The notes under the pieces: generated by a model | The model's database searches: none | What the model saw: only the letters and a program-made list of their open reading frames with translations | What the model was told of the DNA's origin: nothing | From: Thermoproteota archaeon | GTDB lineage: Archaea; Korarchaeota; Korarchaeia; B14-G2 | Assembly (NCBI GenBank): GCA_003661385.1 | Contig: QMWA01000012.1 | Coordinates: 1-20,589 of the forward strand | DNA length: 20,589 nucleotides | Reading direction: 5' to 3' | Position numbers and translations under genes: made by a program | Shown here: one piece after another, positions 8,604 through 15,957 of the stretch | How positions within the stretch are numbered: position 1 is the first letter of the stretch | Layout of the letters: each line of letters starts with the position of its first letter

Positions 8604-9261
8604 CTGCGATGAGCTTGAGGACGTCAGCTGAGTCCTCGCAGAAGTCTGATATCTTCTCCACGTTTTCTAGCAGCTCTCTGAGGAGCACTGCCTTAACTGG
8701 CTTCAGGTCCATTTCTGAGAATGACTCTAGGAGGGACATGTACTCTATATCACATACTCTCTCAAGCTCCTCAACCCTCCTTATCCCCTCCAGGCTTCTG
8801 CGTACATCTTCCTCCAGGAGCTCCACGCTCTTCTCCAGCTCCCTTATGCAGCTCAGTGTGAGCTCCATGAGCCTTCTTATCTTAGGATACAGCCTTCTGC
8901 AGACTTCTCCCATCTTCAGAACAGACAGCAGCCTTCCTGCGTCGTGTATCCCGTCGGTTATCATGTCCAGTATCCTCATGAGCCTTATCATGTCCTGCCT
9001 GCTTAGTGGTGGAGGCACACCCCTGACTGTAAGCTGCTCCATGGTTTCTCTCCTGAGTGTATCTGCTTCACTCTCTATGAGGTGCAGGAGCTGGAGCCTC
9101 TCATAGGCCTCCTTCTCCCTGCCTGCTGCAGCGTGATCTAGCATCTCTATGAGCGCCTCCATTGCCTTGATGCTGTACTTCACGTGAGTAGCCATGTACT
9201 CCATCGGCTCTAGGTGGCCTCTCAGCCCAAGGGCCTTAGCTAGCCTGCTTATCAGCCGCAT
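8590..9261 (-). CDS. DUF47 / PhoU-like phosphate transport regulator
   Basis: 223-aa all-helical protein of the DUF47 (TIGR00153) family, distant from PhoU, usually linked to PiT transporters. Metal-binding-type acidic motifs are visible: LIESEADTLRRE (E63, E65, D67), ILDMITDGIHDAGR (D99, D103, D107) and a C-terminal ENVEKISDFCEDSADVL. Length is typical for the family. ATG 9261 overlaps the end of the CinA-like gene by 26 nt, so it is the last gene of a minus-strand operon. The convergent overlap with the PiT-like gene (14 nt) keeps the two genes adjacent but not co-transcribed. Confidence 0.85.
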   Translation of the reverse strand: MRLISRLAKALGLRGHLEPMEYMATHVKYSIKAMEALIEMLDHAAAGREKEAYERLQLLHLIESEADTLRRETMEQLTVRGVPPPLSRQDMIRLMRILDMITDGIHDAGRLLSVLKMGEVCRRLYPKIRRLMELTLSCIRELEKSVELLEEDVRRSLEGIRRVEELERVCDIEYMSLLESFSEMDLKPVKAVLLRELLENVEKISDFCEDSADVLKLIAVRVG

Positions 9262-10069
9262 GGTGGTGTACTACCTCTACTCTTCCACCCTCCTCCTCAA
9301 GGAGCTTCCTCAGCTTTTCAGCTGCCCTCTCAGCTTCCTCAGCAGCCTCCTTTAGGGACTCGGATCTGGATATCAGGTGTATCTCCAGGACCGGCTTCCT
9401 CTCCTCTCCCTTGGGGTGCGACTTCACGTATACTCTCCTGTGCTCTCTCACAACACGCTCTATGTGAGGAGCTGCAGTGGACTCCATTACACCAGCTACC
9501 TTCAGCACCACCCTAGCAGTCTTCAGCCCGCCCTTGGACTTGAGGACTGGAGCTATGCTTTCCTCGAATATTGCCTTCATCTCCCTCGGAACCCCTGGGA
9601 GAGCGACTATAGTCACCTCACCAGCCTCTACGATGACACCTGGCGCTGTCCCAGCTGGGTTTGGGAGAGGCCTCGCTCCCTCTGGTAGCGTAGCCATTTT
9701 CACTCGCTCCCTAGTCAGCTTTATCTCCCTGCCAGTTTCCCTAGAGTAGCTCTCATACTTCCTCCTGACCATGTCTAGGGCTTCGCTGTTGAGCTCGAGC
9801 TTCCTGCCTAAGGCGTATGCCACTGCCTCCAGCGTTTTGTCGTCGAATGTGGGGCCTAAGCCTCCTGAGAGCACTATCCAGTCTGCTCCCCGCTTGATCG
9901 CCTCTCTTATAGCTGAGGCTATCTCCCCTATGTCATCGCCTACAGCAGTGTACCTCCTGACCACGAACCCTAGCTCGCTTATCCTCTTAGCAAGCCAAGC
10001 TGCATTCGTGTTGACTACTGTCCCGTCTAGGAGCTCGTTTCCGACTGTGATTATCTCGAAGACCAGCAT
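9236..10069 (-). CDS. CinA N-terminal / MoaB-type domain protein (COG1058)
   Basis: 277-aa stand-alone CinA-type competence/damage-like domain of the molybdopterin-binding (MoCF) fold. Motifs: GNELLDGTVVNTNAAWLAKR (about 11-30), SGGLGPTFDD (68-77) and NPAGTAPG (137-144). The C-terminal NMN-deamidase domain of bacterial CinA is absent, as usual in archaea; the role may be nucleotide-adduct hydrolysis or pterin-related and is unproven. The frame is open to GTG 10078, but ATG 10069 is preceded at good distance by ggtga, a Shine-Dalgarno-like element inside the end of the upstream gene. The extreme C-terminus has a run of three histidines (VVHHHAADK). It lies between the small conserved gene and DUF47. 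Confidence 0.88.
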   Translation of the reverse strand: MLVFEIITVGNELLDGTVVNTNAAWLAKRISELGFVVRRYTAVGDDIGEIASAIREAIKRGADWIVLSGGLGPTFDDKTLEAVAYALGRKLELNSEALDMVRRKYESYSRETGREIKLTRERVKMATLPEGARPLPNPAGTAPGVIVEAGEVTIVALPGVPREMKAIFEESIAPVLKSKGGLKTARVVLKVAGVMESTAAPHIERVVREHRRVYVKSHPKGEERKPVLEIHLISRSESLKEAAEEAERAAEKLRKLLEEEGGRVEVVHHHAADKQAS

Positions 10070-10070
10070 G

Positions 10071-10379
10071 CTACTCACCAGCTAGTATGCTGTCCATCTC
10101 AGCTAAAACCTCTTCCTCGCTTCTATCCGACTCTATGAGCTGGTACTCAGCATAACCGCTCTTCCTGTCCTCAAGCTTGACGCATCTCAGCTCTACAGCA
10201 GCCTTCTGCGGGTGAAGCAGGATGCTCAAGAAGGCTCTCGTGATGTTTGAGACTGTAGCCTCCTGGAGGACAAGCACTACATCCCCTATGTCCAGGAGAA
10301 CCCTGATGTGCCTGTGTCCCCTCGGCACTCCTATGAGAACTCTCCTGACATCCTGGTTCCTGAGAACCCTCACCTGCAT
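10071..10379 (-). CDS. Small conserved hypothetical protein
   Basis: 102 aa, function not recognised. It begins with basic beta-type sequence (MQVRVLRNQDVRRVLIGVPR) and a GHRHIRVLLDIGD segment, then a helix and a KSGYAEYQLIES strand, and ends in an acidic helix (SDRSEEEVLAEMDSILAGE). There are no cysteines suggesting a metal site apart from one isolated residue, and no membrane segment. It is a real gene by context: first in the operon with the CinA-type and DUF47 genes (1-nt gap to the next), and ATG 10379 is about 27 nt from a TATA box, which predicts a leaderless message. Confidence 0.7.
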   Translation of the reverse strand: MQVRVLRNQDVRRVLIGVPRGHRHIRVLLDIGDVVLVLQEATVSNITRAFLSILLHPQKAAVELRCVKLEDRKSGYAEYQLIESDRSEEEVLAEMDSILAGE

Positions 10380-10399
10380 GCACCAGTGATGACAGCAGG

Positions 10400-10411
10400 C
10401 TTTAATAGGTG
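10400..10411. promoter_or_regulatory. Bidirectional TATA box for two leaderless genes
   Basis: gctttaataggt is AT-rich and near-symmetric. Its centre (about 10405) is about 26-27 nt from ATG 10379 on the minus strand and about 26 nt from TTG 10431 on the plus strand. This is the spacing expected if transcription starts at or next to each start codon. Confidence 0.55.
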
Positions 10412-10430
10412 TTGGGCAGCTTTAGCTGGG

Positions 10431-11441
10431 TTGGGCAGGAAGGATCCTAGCAGGCATGCGTACAGGAAGCCTAGGCCATGTGGGCTTACAGTACACCCTG
10501 CGCTAGGCTGTAGCTTAGGCTGCGTGTACTGCTACGTTCCAGAGATGGGGATAAGGGGGGTTAGGGTAAGCGAGCTCAGTGGAGAAGAGCTTGTCAGGGA
10601 GATCAGGGCAAACCCCTACTTCGTTGAGGGAAGGATGGGGACGTTTCTGGCTATTGGAAGCGTCTGCGAGCCTCTCCACCCCATGGTCTTCGAGAAGACA
10701 GTTGAGTTCATTGAAGCCCTCAAGGCTCTAGGCAACCCGATACAGGTTGCTACCAAGTGGAGAGCCCTAGAGGACCCCTCTCCCCTAAGAGAGGTCAACG
10801 TCCTGGTCTCAGTGTGCACCATCAGGCATGCTGAAGCACTTGAGCCAGGTGCTCCCCCACCTGAGGAGAGGATGGAGCTCATAAAGCAGCTTAGGAAGGC
10901 TGGAGCATACCCATACCTGTTCCTGCGCCCTATCATACCAGGGGTAACAGAAGCTGAGGCAGCTGAGATACTTAGAGTCGCTAGGGATAGCGGTGCTCTA
11001 GGGGTTGTGGTAGGCTCTCTCAGGGTGACCAAGAGGATAGTGGAGAGGCTAAAGAGGAGTGGGGTCGACTGCACTGAGGTGCTGAGGAGAGCCCCCAAGC
11101 TTGATAGCAGGCAAAGGTACATAAGAGAGCTGGACTTGAAGAGGAGAATCATGGAGGAAGCTCGGAGAGCTGGGCTTACAGCACTTGGGCAGGCATGCTG
11201 CGCCTCAGCTAGGTCATATGGGGTGCCTTGCGCTGGGCTGTGCTGGGCTAGGGGAAGGTGTAGTAGCTGTGGGAATGCTTGCTTGAGCAAGCTGCCAGAT
11301 AATGTGAATGAAGCCCTGAGGGAGCTTGGGCTAGAGGGGGAGGAGAGAGACGGCAGGATCCTGGTCAAGGGGCCTGTCAGTAATGCTCTAGTAGTCAGGC
11401 TTGAGACCATGGCTAGGAGGGTAGTTGAGGTGGTCAGGTAA
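10431..11441 (+). CDS. Radical SAM protein, SplB-like, with Cys-rich tail
   Basis: 336 aa from TTG 10431. The radical SAM cluster is C27, C31 and C34 (GCSLGCVYCY). Later elements GSVCEPLHP, VATKWRAL, LEPGAPPPEER and LRPIIPGV match the SplB-like protein at 6586-7695. The tail carries a dense cysteine group (C256, C257, C267, C271, C277, C280, C284), suggesting a second iron-sulfur cluster. The substrate is unknown. The frame extends back to 10308, with ATG 10389 as an alternative, but those starts lie upstream of, or inside, the divergent gene and its promoter. TTG 10431 sits 26 nt past the shared TATA box. The next downstream element is the C/D RNA, 31 nt after the stop. Confidence 0.8.
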   Translation: MGRKDPSRHAYRKPRPCGLTVHPALGCSLGCVYCYVPEMGIRGVRVSELSGEELVREIRANPYFVEGRMGTFLAIGSVCEPLHPMVFEKTVEFIEALKALGNPIQVATKWRALEDPSPLREVNVLVSVCTIRHAEALEPGAPPPEERMELIKQLRKAGAYPYLFLRPIIPGVTEAEAAEILRVARDSGALGVVVGSLRVTKRIVERLKRSGVDCTEVLRRAPKLDSRQRYIRELDLKRRIMEEARRAGLTALGQACCASARSYGVPCAGLCWARGRCSSCGNACLSKLPDNVNEALRELGLEGEERDGRILVKGPVSNALVVRLETMARRVVEVVR

Positions 11442-11442
11442 G

Positions 11443-11449
11443 CTTTTAA
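11443..11449 (+). promoter_or_regulatory. TATA box of the C/D RNA gene
   Basis: cttttaa directly after the radical SAM stop. Its centre (about 11446) plus 26 nt gives 11472, just before the predicted C box at 11474. A second similar stretch (ctttaac, 11463-11469) lies too close to the RNA to serve it. Confidence 0.55.
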
Positions 11450-11471
11450 CTGCCTACAGGAGCTTTAACTG

Positions 11472-11530
11472 GGATGAAGAGAAGTGACGGCACTGAGCGC
11501 TTGCCGTGAGGAAACCGACCTGAGCTGACC
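11472..11530 (+). ncRNA. C/D-box guide sRNA (2'-O-methylation guide)
   Basis: Archaeal C/D sRNAs direct fibrillarin to methylate ribose in rRNA or tRNA. The order here is C box ATGAAGA (11474-11480), a 12-nt guide (11481-11492), D' box CTGA (11493-11496), a 9-nt spacer, C' box GTGAGGA (11506-11512), a 12-nt guide (11513-11524) and D box CTGA (11525-11528). Both guides have the exact 12-nt spacing preferred in archaea, and each C-type box differs from RTGATGA at one position. Flanks gg (11472-11473) and cc (11529-11530) can pair as a short terminal stem. A TATA box lies at the right distance. The guides are gaagtgacggca and aaccgacctgag. The ends are estimates. A CTGA at 11520 is an alternative D box but would leave only 7 nt. 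Confidence 0.75.
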
Positions 11531-11531
11531 A

Positions 11532-11540
11532 CTTTAATAG
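11532..11540 (+). promoter_or_regulatory. TATA box of fae-hps
   Basis: ctttaatag is centred about 35 nt before ATG 11571, predicting a leader of about 8 nt. It begins only 3 nt after the end of the C/D RNA. Confidence 0.5.
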
Positions 11541-11570
11541 CCTAGCTGCAGTGGGGCTTAGGGCTGCTGG

Positions 11571-12755
11571 ATGATGCTGATCGGTGAGGCTCTGGTAGGC
11601 AAGGAGCCTGAGATAGCCCACATAGACCTGGTAATTGGCAGCAAAGACGGGCCTGTTGGCCAGGCTTTTGCAGCAGGGCTAGCTCACTGCTCAGCTGGGC
11701 ACACCCCACTGCTAGCTGTTATAAGGCCGAACCTCCCCTGTAAGCCGTTCACTCTGATAATACCGAAGGTCACTGTCAGGAATATGAGGGATGCTGAGAA
11801 GATATTTGGGCCTGCTCAGGCTGCTGTAGCTAAGGCTATAGCCGACGCTGTGGAGGAGGGGATAATCCCCAGGGATAAGGTTGATGACTGGGTTATAATC
11901 TGCAGCGTTTTCATACATCCTCAGGCTAAGGACTACAGGAGGATATACCACTACAACTACTCGGCTACGAAGCTGGCTTTAAAGAGGGCTATGCAAGCTT
12001 ACCCAAGCTTAGAGAAGATAATGTATGACAAGGATAGAGCTATACACCCAGTCCTCGGCTACAGGGTGCCTAGGCTGTGGAACCCGCCATACCTCCAGAT
12101 AGCCTTGGACATACCGAGCTTAAGCAGGATCATAGAAGTCGTGAAGCAGATACCCAAGAGCGACACGATAATACTCGAGGCTGGGACCCCTCTGATCAAG
12201 AGGTATGGTGCCTCTGTCATAAGACAGCTCAGAGAGGTTGCTCCAGACGTGTTCATAGTGGCAGACCTGAAGACCCTTGATGTAGGTAAGGTTGAGGTGG
12301 ACATAGCGTTTGAGGAGACAGCTGACGGCGTTGTGGCATCAGGGTTGGCTCCAGTTGAGACTCTCAACAAGTTCGTTTACGAGGCTGATAGGCTGGGTAT
12401 CTACTCGTTTATAGACATGCTCGGAGTAAGTGACCCGCTTTCCGTGCTCGAGAAGCTTGAGAAGCTCCCATCTGGGGTTATAGTGCACAGGGGAGTAGAT
12501 GAAGCAGGACGGGACATAAGGTGGCACCTAGTCAAGAAGATCCGGGAGGCATACGGCAGAAAGCTGTTGATAGCTGTAGCTGGTGGGATAGTGCCTGAGA
12601 ATGTTAGAGAAGCTCTCAGGCTTGGAGCTGACATAGTGATAGTTGGGAGGTACATCACCCAGTCTAGGGATGTCGAGAGAGCTGTTAGGGAGTTTCTGAT
12701 GGAGTTCGAGAAGAGGGAGCTAGACATAGACCTGTTTAGAGAGCACGTCGAGTAG
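11571..12755 (+). CDS. fae-hps: Fae-Hps fusion: formaldehyde-activating enzyme / 3-hexulose-6-phosphate synthase
   Basis: 394-aa bifunctional enzyme. The Fae part (about 1-160) condenses formaldehyde with tetrahydromethanopterin and has the catalytic-type histidine H17 in [10 protein letters not shown], followed by GPVGQAF. The Hps part (about 175-376) is an orotidine-phosphate-decarboxylase-like barrel that interconverts hexulose-6-phosphate with ribulose-5-phosphate and formaldehyde; ADLKTLD (231-237) carries the D-x-K-x-x-D residues and VAGGI / VGRYIT the phosphate-binding loops. In archaea lacking the pentose phosphate pathway this fusion is used in reverse to make ribulose-5-phosphate, with Fae trapping the formaldehyde. 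The isomerase partner (PHI) is not in the window. ATG 11571 and 11574 are both possible. It has its own promoter and is probably monocistronic. Confidence 0.95.
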   Translation: MMLIGEALVGKEPEIAHIDLVIGSKDGPVGQAFAAGLAHCSAGHTPLLAVIRPNLPCKPFTLIIPKVTVRNMRDAEKIFGPAQAAVAKAIADAVEEGIIPRDKVDDWVIICSVFIHPQAKDYRRIYHYNYSATKLALKRAMQAYPSLEKIMYDKDRAIHPVLGYRVPRLWNPPYLQIALDIPSLSRIIEVVKQIPKSDTIILEAGTPLIKRYGASVIRQLREVAPDVFIVADLKTLDVGKVEVDIAFEETADGVVASGLAPVETLNKFVYEADRLGIYSFIDMLGVSDPLSVLEKLEKLPSGVIVHRGVDEAGRDIRWHLVKKIREAYGRKLLIAVAGGIVPENVREALRLGADIVIVGRYITQSRDVERAVREFLMEFEKRELDIDLFREHVE

Positions 12756-12763
12756 GCTAACAC

Positions 12764-12771
12764 CTATATAC
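12764..12771 (+). promoter_or_regulatory. TATA box of the beta-propeller gene
   Basis: ctatatac lies about 32 nt before ATG 12800. It predicts a start site near 12794, downstream of the alternative TTG at 12785, and therefore supports ATG 12800. Confidence 0.5.
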
Positions 12772-12799
12772 TAGCTCCAGCTCATTGACTGGGGAGCAC

Positions 12800-14707
12800 A
12801 TGGCTAGGCTGCTTATTCTGCTGGCGCTGCTGGCATTCATGCAAGAGGAGCTTCCTCCAGTGTGGACTATTGAGCTTGGCTCTGGGGTCTCATGCTGCTC
12901 AGTCTCCCCAGGTGGGGAGGTTATAGTCGCGGGAACCAGGCTGGGCTATGTCTATGGCGTAGCTGACGGAGTGGTGAAGTGGAGGGTACGCCTTGGGAAA
13001 GCTGTTACATGCCTGGACTCAGCTGGAGACCTCGCCTTATGCGGAACAGCTGACGGAATCCTTGCCATAGTGAGCACAGAGAGCGGGGAGGTCCTTAATA
13101 GGATTAGAGCTGGAAGCTATATTACTGCGGTCTCGCTCTCCTCTAGCGGAGAGATTGCAGCAGCAGGTACATTAGATGGCAGAGTTCTCATACTAGAGAG
13201 AGGTGAGGGGAGAGCTGGCTACACCTTGAAGGCTATAGCTAAGCTCGAGTTCGCTGTCAAAAGCGTGGTTGCGCTCAAGCGTAAGCCTGCAGTCATAGCT
13301 GGTGGAGGGATGGCGGTCTACGCTCTAGATCTCGATGGAGAAGTTAGCTGGAAGCTTGTGCTGAACGATACACTGACCTGCATGAGCTGCTCTGAAAGAG
13401 CCATGATAGTTGCAGCTGGAACGCTTAGCGGAAGCCTTGTGATCAAGTCTGGTAAGTATGTGAATAAGATCCAGCTTGGAGGCATGGTCCTCTCTGTCGA
13501 CGTGGCTGAGATCGGTAGGATAATAGCATCAACTTCTGATGGGAAGGTGTTCATACTGGACTCGTCTGGAGCTGAGCTAGCTGAATACAAGGTCATCGGT
13601 GGAGCTGCTAAGGTGGTTGTAGCAGCAAAGTCCGGTGGCTACGTCGTAGCTGGGCTGTCCAACCTGGCTGTAGCTAGCATTGGCATCACAGGAAGGCTCC
13701 TCTGGACTTATAGCGGGCTGATGGGTGAGCCCACGGCAATAGCGATATCAGAAGACGGGAGGACTGTGGTGGTTGGCTCAGAGGACTACCACCTCTACAT
13801 ATGGGACTTCCATGGCATAGAAGTCTCCAAGGTAGAGGTCGAGAGATGCATGGAGATGCTGGTCAACGAGAGCTACCCTATGCTAGTTGAGATCTACAAC
13901 AGGAACCAGTATGAGATGAACGTGACGCTCTCAGTTGAGGGCTTCTCCTTCATGCACGCTGACATGATTAGGCTAGAGCCCAGTGCTGTCACACGGGTTA
14001 ACCTCACGTTCACCCCAGCTAAGGAGGGGGAAGGAAAGATAACAGTCAGGATATCAGCTTACGGGATGACTTTGAGCGAAAAGAGCATAAGAGGGAGGGC
14101 CTCCTCGCTTGGAGCAAAAGTGTGGATCGTGGAGGCTCCTGAGCATGCTGTTGAAGGCGAGAACGCCACTGTGATAGTTAAGGTGCTTAACGCAGGTGTT
14201 AAGAGGGGGGAGTTTGAGGTTGAGGTTGCTGGAGAGCTCTTTAAGGCAGCTAAAAGGAGGCTGTTCATCAAGGAAGGAGCTTCGGTTGAGGTCGCGTTCA
14301 ACATAACGTTCACGAAGAGCGGTGAAGGGGAGCTGGAGGCTAGAGTTTACTACTCAGGGTCTGTCTTAGCTAAGGCAAGCAGGAGCATCACGGTTGAGCC
14401 AAGGGAGAGCGGAGAAGGCCCTCACACGGTTATAGTCTTCACCGAGGAGAGTACTCGTGGGGAGCAGCTTGAGAACACGACTGAGACTAAGCTTGTTAGA
14501 AGTCATGTCCTGGCGATCGTCTTAGCCGTGTCTATAATCTTAATGACATCTCTCATGGTACTCTTTGTATCGCTTAGGAGGAGGTGGAGGAAGGAAGAGC
14601 TACTTGAGGTGAGGAAGAAGCCCAGGCCAGTTTTCACAGTAGCCTCCTCCACCGAGGACATCTACAAGAAGATACTTGAGGAGGCTAGGAGAGGTGAGAG
14701 CTCGTGA
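12800..14707 (+). CDS. Secreted, C-terminally anchored beta-propeller protein
   Basis: 635 aa. It has an N-terminal signal peptide (MARLLILLALLAFMQ) and then about 330 residues of repeated PQQ/WD40-like blades, each with phrases such as SVSPGGEVIVAGT, SLSSSGEIAAAGT and AISEDGRTVVVGSED. Two beta-sandwich, CARDB-like segments follow (roughly 350-440 and 445-540), one with NVTLSVEG and the other with VIVKVLNAGVKRGEFEVEV. A transmembrane helix lies at about 571-592 and a basic cytoplasmic tail of 43 residues ends the chain. The fold suggests binding or scaffolding on the cell surface; no catalytic motif is visible. ATG 12800 is chosen over TTG 12785 because of the TATA box and because the signal peptide then starts normally. 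It is coupled to the next gene by GTGA. Confidence 0.8.
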   Translation: MARLLILLALLAFMQEELPPVWTIELGSGVSCCSVSPGGEVIVAGTRLGYVYGVADGVVKWRVRLGKAVTCLDSAGDLALCGTADGILAIVSTESGEVLNRIRAGSYITAVSLSSSGEIAAAGTLDGRVLILERGEGRAGYTLKAIAKLEFAVKSVVALKRKPAVIAGGGMAVYALDLDGEVSWKLVLNDTLTCMSCSERAMIVAAGTLSGSLVIKSGKYVNKIQLGGMVLSVDVAEIGRIIASTSDGKVFILDSSGAELAEYKVIGGAAKVVVAAKSGGYVVAGLSNLAVASIGITGRLLWTYSGLMGEPTAIAISEDGRTVVVGSEDYHLYIWDFHGIEVSKVEVERCMEMLVNESYPMLVEIYNRNQYEMNVTLSVEGFSFMHADMIRLEPSAVTRVNLTFTPAKEGEGKITVRISAYGMTLSEKSIRGRASSLGAKVWIVEAPEHAVEGENATVIVKVLNAGVKRGEFEVEVAGELFKAAKRRLFIKEGASVEVAFNITFTKSGEGELEARVYYSGSVLAKASRSITVEPRESGEGPHTVIVFTEESTRGEQLENTTETKLVRSHVLAIVLAVSIILMTSLMVLFVSLRRRWRKEELLEVRKKPRPVFTVASSTEDIYKKILEEARRGESS

Positions 14708-15363
14708 TAAGCCTGGGGATGCACTCGCCTTACAGCTTTAGAGTAGCGCTCATGGACTATACTAGCCCAGGTAGGCCTCCAACAGACCTGGGTTATGTGG
14801 ACATCGAGCTTAGAGGCTTTGAGGCGGAGTACTACTCCTGGTGCTACTCACAAGACTACGTTGAGGGAGCTAGCCTTCAGATGATGAGCTACTGTGGATG
14901 GGAAGCTGGGTGGGAGCCTCAGGTGAGGAAGGCTTTGATCCTAGCTAGGTCAGTGTTCCCTAGACCACCACCATACTACAGGTACCACACCAACAGTATA
15001 TGCAAGAGCCTCAGTGAGGCCATTACAGCAGCTGTCCTCTCAAAGCTTGGTGTAAGCTGCCTTATCAGGCTACCTGGTTCAGGAAGCGTCTGGAGGCCTG
15101 CTAACGCAGACTTCCTAGCTGACGTGAGAGGCTCGCTGCTCGAGGAGAAGTTTGAGGAGATAAGCAGCGTGGTCATGATCGAGTGCAGAGGCTACATGTT
15201 CCCTCAAGAGGACTGGAGGAAGACTGCTGCAAAGGTCAGGGGGCAGCTCTCCTATGCTAAGGTCGCTAACAGCGCTGACTACCAGTCTATAGCCTCGATA
15301 GTCTACCTTGGGGAGACAGCTGAGAGCCCTAGGAGGGTCTTCTTAGTCAGAGTCCACAAGTAG
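14704..15363 (+). CDS. Unrecognised protein, possibly PD-(D/E)xK-nuclease-like
   Basis: 219 aa, no family recognised. The N-terminal half is rich in Tyr, Trp and Cys (YYSWCYSQDY, MSYCGWEAGWEP). The second half has an order that recalls restriction-endonuclease-like folds: a helix with E105 (SLSEAITAAVLSKLG), a strand with D136 and D140 (NADFLADVRG), then a hydrophobic strand VVMIECRG with E160 and R162 where E-x-K would be expected, and a following helix with a Gln (RGQLSYAK). The lysine is replaced by arginine, so this is a weak suggestion only. The start is GTG 14704, overlapping the stop of the propeller gene by 4 nt. There is no signal peptide, so it is cytoplasmic. The 3' end overlaps the convergent aldolase gene by 21 nt. 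Confidence 0.6.
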   Translation: MISLGMHSPYSFRVALMDYTSPGRPPTDLGYVDIELRGFEAEYYSWCYSQDYVEGASLQMMSYCGWEAGWEPQVRKALILARSVFPRPPPYYRYHTNSICKSLSEAITAAVLSKLGVSCLIRLPGSGSVWRPANADFLADVRGSLLEEKFEEISSVVMIECRGYMFPQEDWRKTAAKVRGQLSYAKVANSADYQSIASIVYLGETAESPRRVFLVRVHK

Positions 15364-15957
15364 CCTCCTAGCTGCCCTGGAGATGAAGTCCAGCTTGCAG
15401 AGGTACTCTATGAGCTCTAGTCTAGTACAGGCTTCGCTGAGATCCCCTCCTACGGTGAGCACACCATGCTTGGCTAGCATTAAGGTGTCAGCTCCGCTGG
15501 AGACTGCCTCAGAGCATGCCTCAGCTAAGTCTCTAGAGCCTGGGGGGTGGTACGGTATGACCTCGATCTTTAGAGCCATGGCTTCAGCTAGATGTGTGGG
15601 CGCAATGCCCACATGAGCGTATGCTGTAGCATACGGGGGGTGAGCATGGACTATTGCAGAGATCTTGTTCCTGCATCTCCTGTATATCATCAGGTGGGCT
15701 GGGAGCTCTGTTGAAGGCTGAGGCCCCTCTAAGGCCTCACCTTCCAGGGAGACTATGGAGATGTCGCTCTCCTCGATGCCTCCAAGCCTCTTTAGCCCTC
15801 CCTTAGCTGGGGTTATGTAGACTAAGCCAGCAGCCAGCATGCTCACGTTCCCTGTGCCTGGTGGAGTAAGCCCTCTCTCATCTATCCTCCTAGCTGCCTC
15901 TAGAACTAGCTTAGCTGGAGCTCTGCTCGGCTTCATGCCTACCCTCTTGTCACCCAT
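15343..15957 (-). CDS. Class II aldolase / FucA-AraD family protein
   Basis: 204-aa zinc-dependent aldolase-type protein related to L-fuculose-1-phosphate aldolase. Motifs: GTGNVS (phosphate-binding, 34-39), PSTELPAHLMIY with the catalytic-type E84, VHAHPPYATA with zinc ligands H104 and H106, and AKHGVLTVG with the third ligand H164. All expected active-site residues are present. The exact substrate (fuculose-phosphate, another sugar phosphate, or a methylthioribulose-type intermediate) cannot be decided. ATG 15957 overlaps the end of the upstream secreted-protein gene by 19 nt, so it is the second gene of that transcript. Confidence 0.88.
   Translation of the reverse strand: MGDKRVGMKPSRAPAKLVLEAARRIDERGLTPPGTGNVSMLAAGLVYITPAKGGLKRLGGIEESDISIVSLEGEALEGPQPSTELPAHLMIYRRCRNKISAIVHAHPPYATAYAHVGIAPTHLAEAMALKIEVIPYHPPGSRDLAEACSEAVSSGADTLMLAKHGVLTVGGDLSEACTRLELIEYLCKLDFISRAARRLLVDSD

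Noticed and set aside
10308-10430. N-terminal extension of the second radical SAM protein
   Set aside because: It lies over the divergent 102-aa gene and the shared promoter, and adds no recognisable sequence.
10616-11410. Long open frame on the minus strand opposite the radical SAM gene
   Set aside because: Ser/Leu-rich translation with no motifs; it is a shadow of the conserved plus-strand gene.
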